DNA of 5,041 nt from Bacteroidaceae bacterium (GTDB lineage Bacteria; Bacteroidota; Bacteroidia; Bacteroidales; Bacteroidaceae), in assembly GCA_023227685.1 (NCBI GenBank), contig JALNVG010000186.1:1-5041 (forward strand), read 5' to 3'. How positions within the stretch are numbered: position 1 is the stretch's first letter; every line of letters starts with the position of its first letter. The notes beneath the pieces are model-generated. The model was not told where the DNA came from. It saw only the letters and a list, made by a program, of their open reading frames with translations, and ran no database searches. Below are positions 5,036 to 5,041 of the stretch, one piece after another. Position numbers and translations under genes: made by a program.

Positions 5036-5041
5036 TGCACA

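Noticed and set aside
5034..5041. Palindrome TGTGCACA at the right edge
   Set aside because: A single eight-base palindrome cut off by the window end cannot be judged as an operator.

Overview
The window looks like a chromosomal segment from the order Bacteroidales (Bacteroides or a close relative). Three things point there. Promoter-like sites match the Bacteroidetes -33 TTTG / -7 TAnnTTTG pattern, with a perfect one upstream of pdxB. The start codons are preceded by A/T-rich leaders, mostly without Shine-Dalgarno sequences. The proteins resemble Bacteroidales versions of their families. No mobile element, CRISPR array, rRNA or tRNA gene was found.

Layout from left to right. Positions 1-114 hold the last 37 codons of a plus-strand gene, probably a GH3 beta-glucosidase, followed by a candidate terminator. 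Positions 177-258 hold four copies of a 14-bp palindrome-like site with the invariant core AGTATATACT, phased at 23, 23 and 22 bp. They abut a promoter-like -7 box. The transcript this promoter would make reads through a doubtful 29-codon ORF and into a clearly broken GNAT N-acetyltransferase gene. That gene keeps its first ~25 codons and its last ~33 codons, in different frames, and has lost the central acetyl-CoA-binding part. Converging on it from the minus strand is an intact CPA1-type K+/H+ antiporter with a C-terminal TrkA-C domain (643-2118).

A 334-bp A/T-rich gap (2119-2452) separates the antiporter from a divergent plus-strand gene for a ureohydrolase (arginase/agmatinase) family protein with an intact metal-ligand set and an unusual substrate region. 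Next on the plus strand, under its own promoter, is pdxB (erythronate-4-phosphate dehydrogenase, vitamin B6 synthesis). It meets purN (GAR formyltransferase, purine synthesis) tail to tail, with an 11-bp overlap of the two coding ends. A promoter-like box at the right edge points out of the window, divergent from purN.

The genes do not form one pathway or operon: ion homeostasis, a ureohydrolase of unknown substrate, B6 synthesis and purine synthesis are neighbours under separate signals. The two items that most deserve a second look are the phased palindrome array upstream of a dead gene and the internally deleted acetyltransferase itself. I saw no convincing evidence of a large new system.
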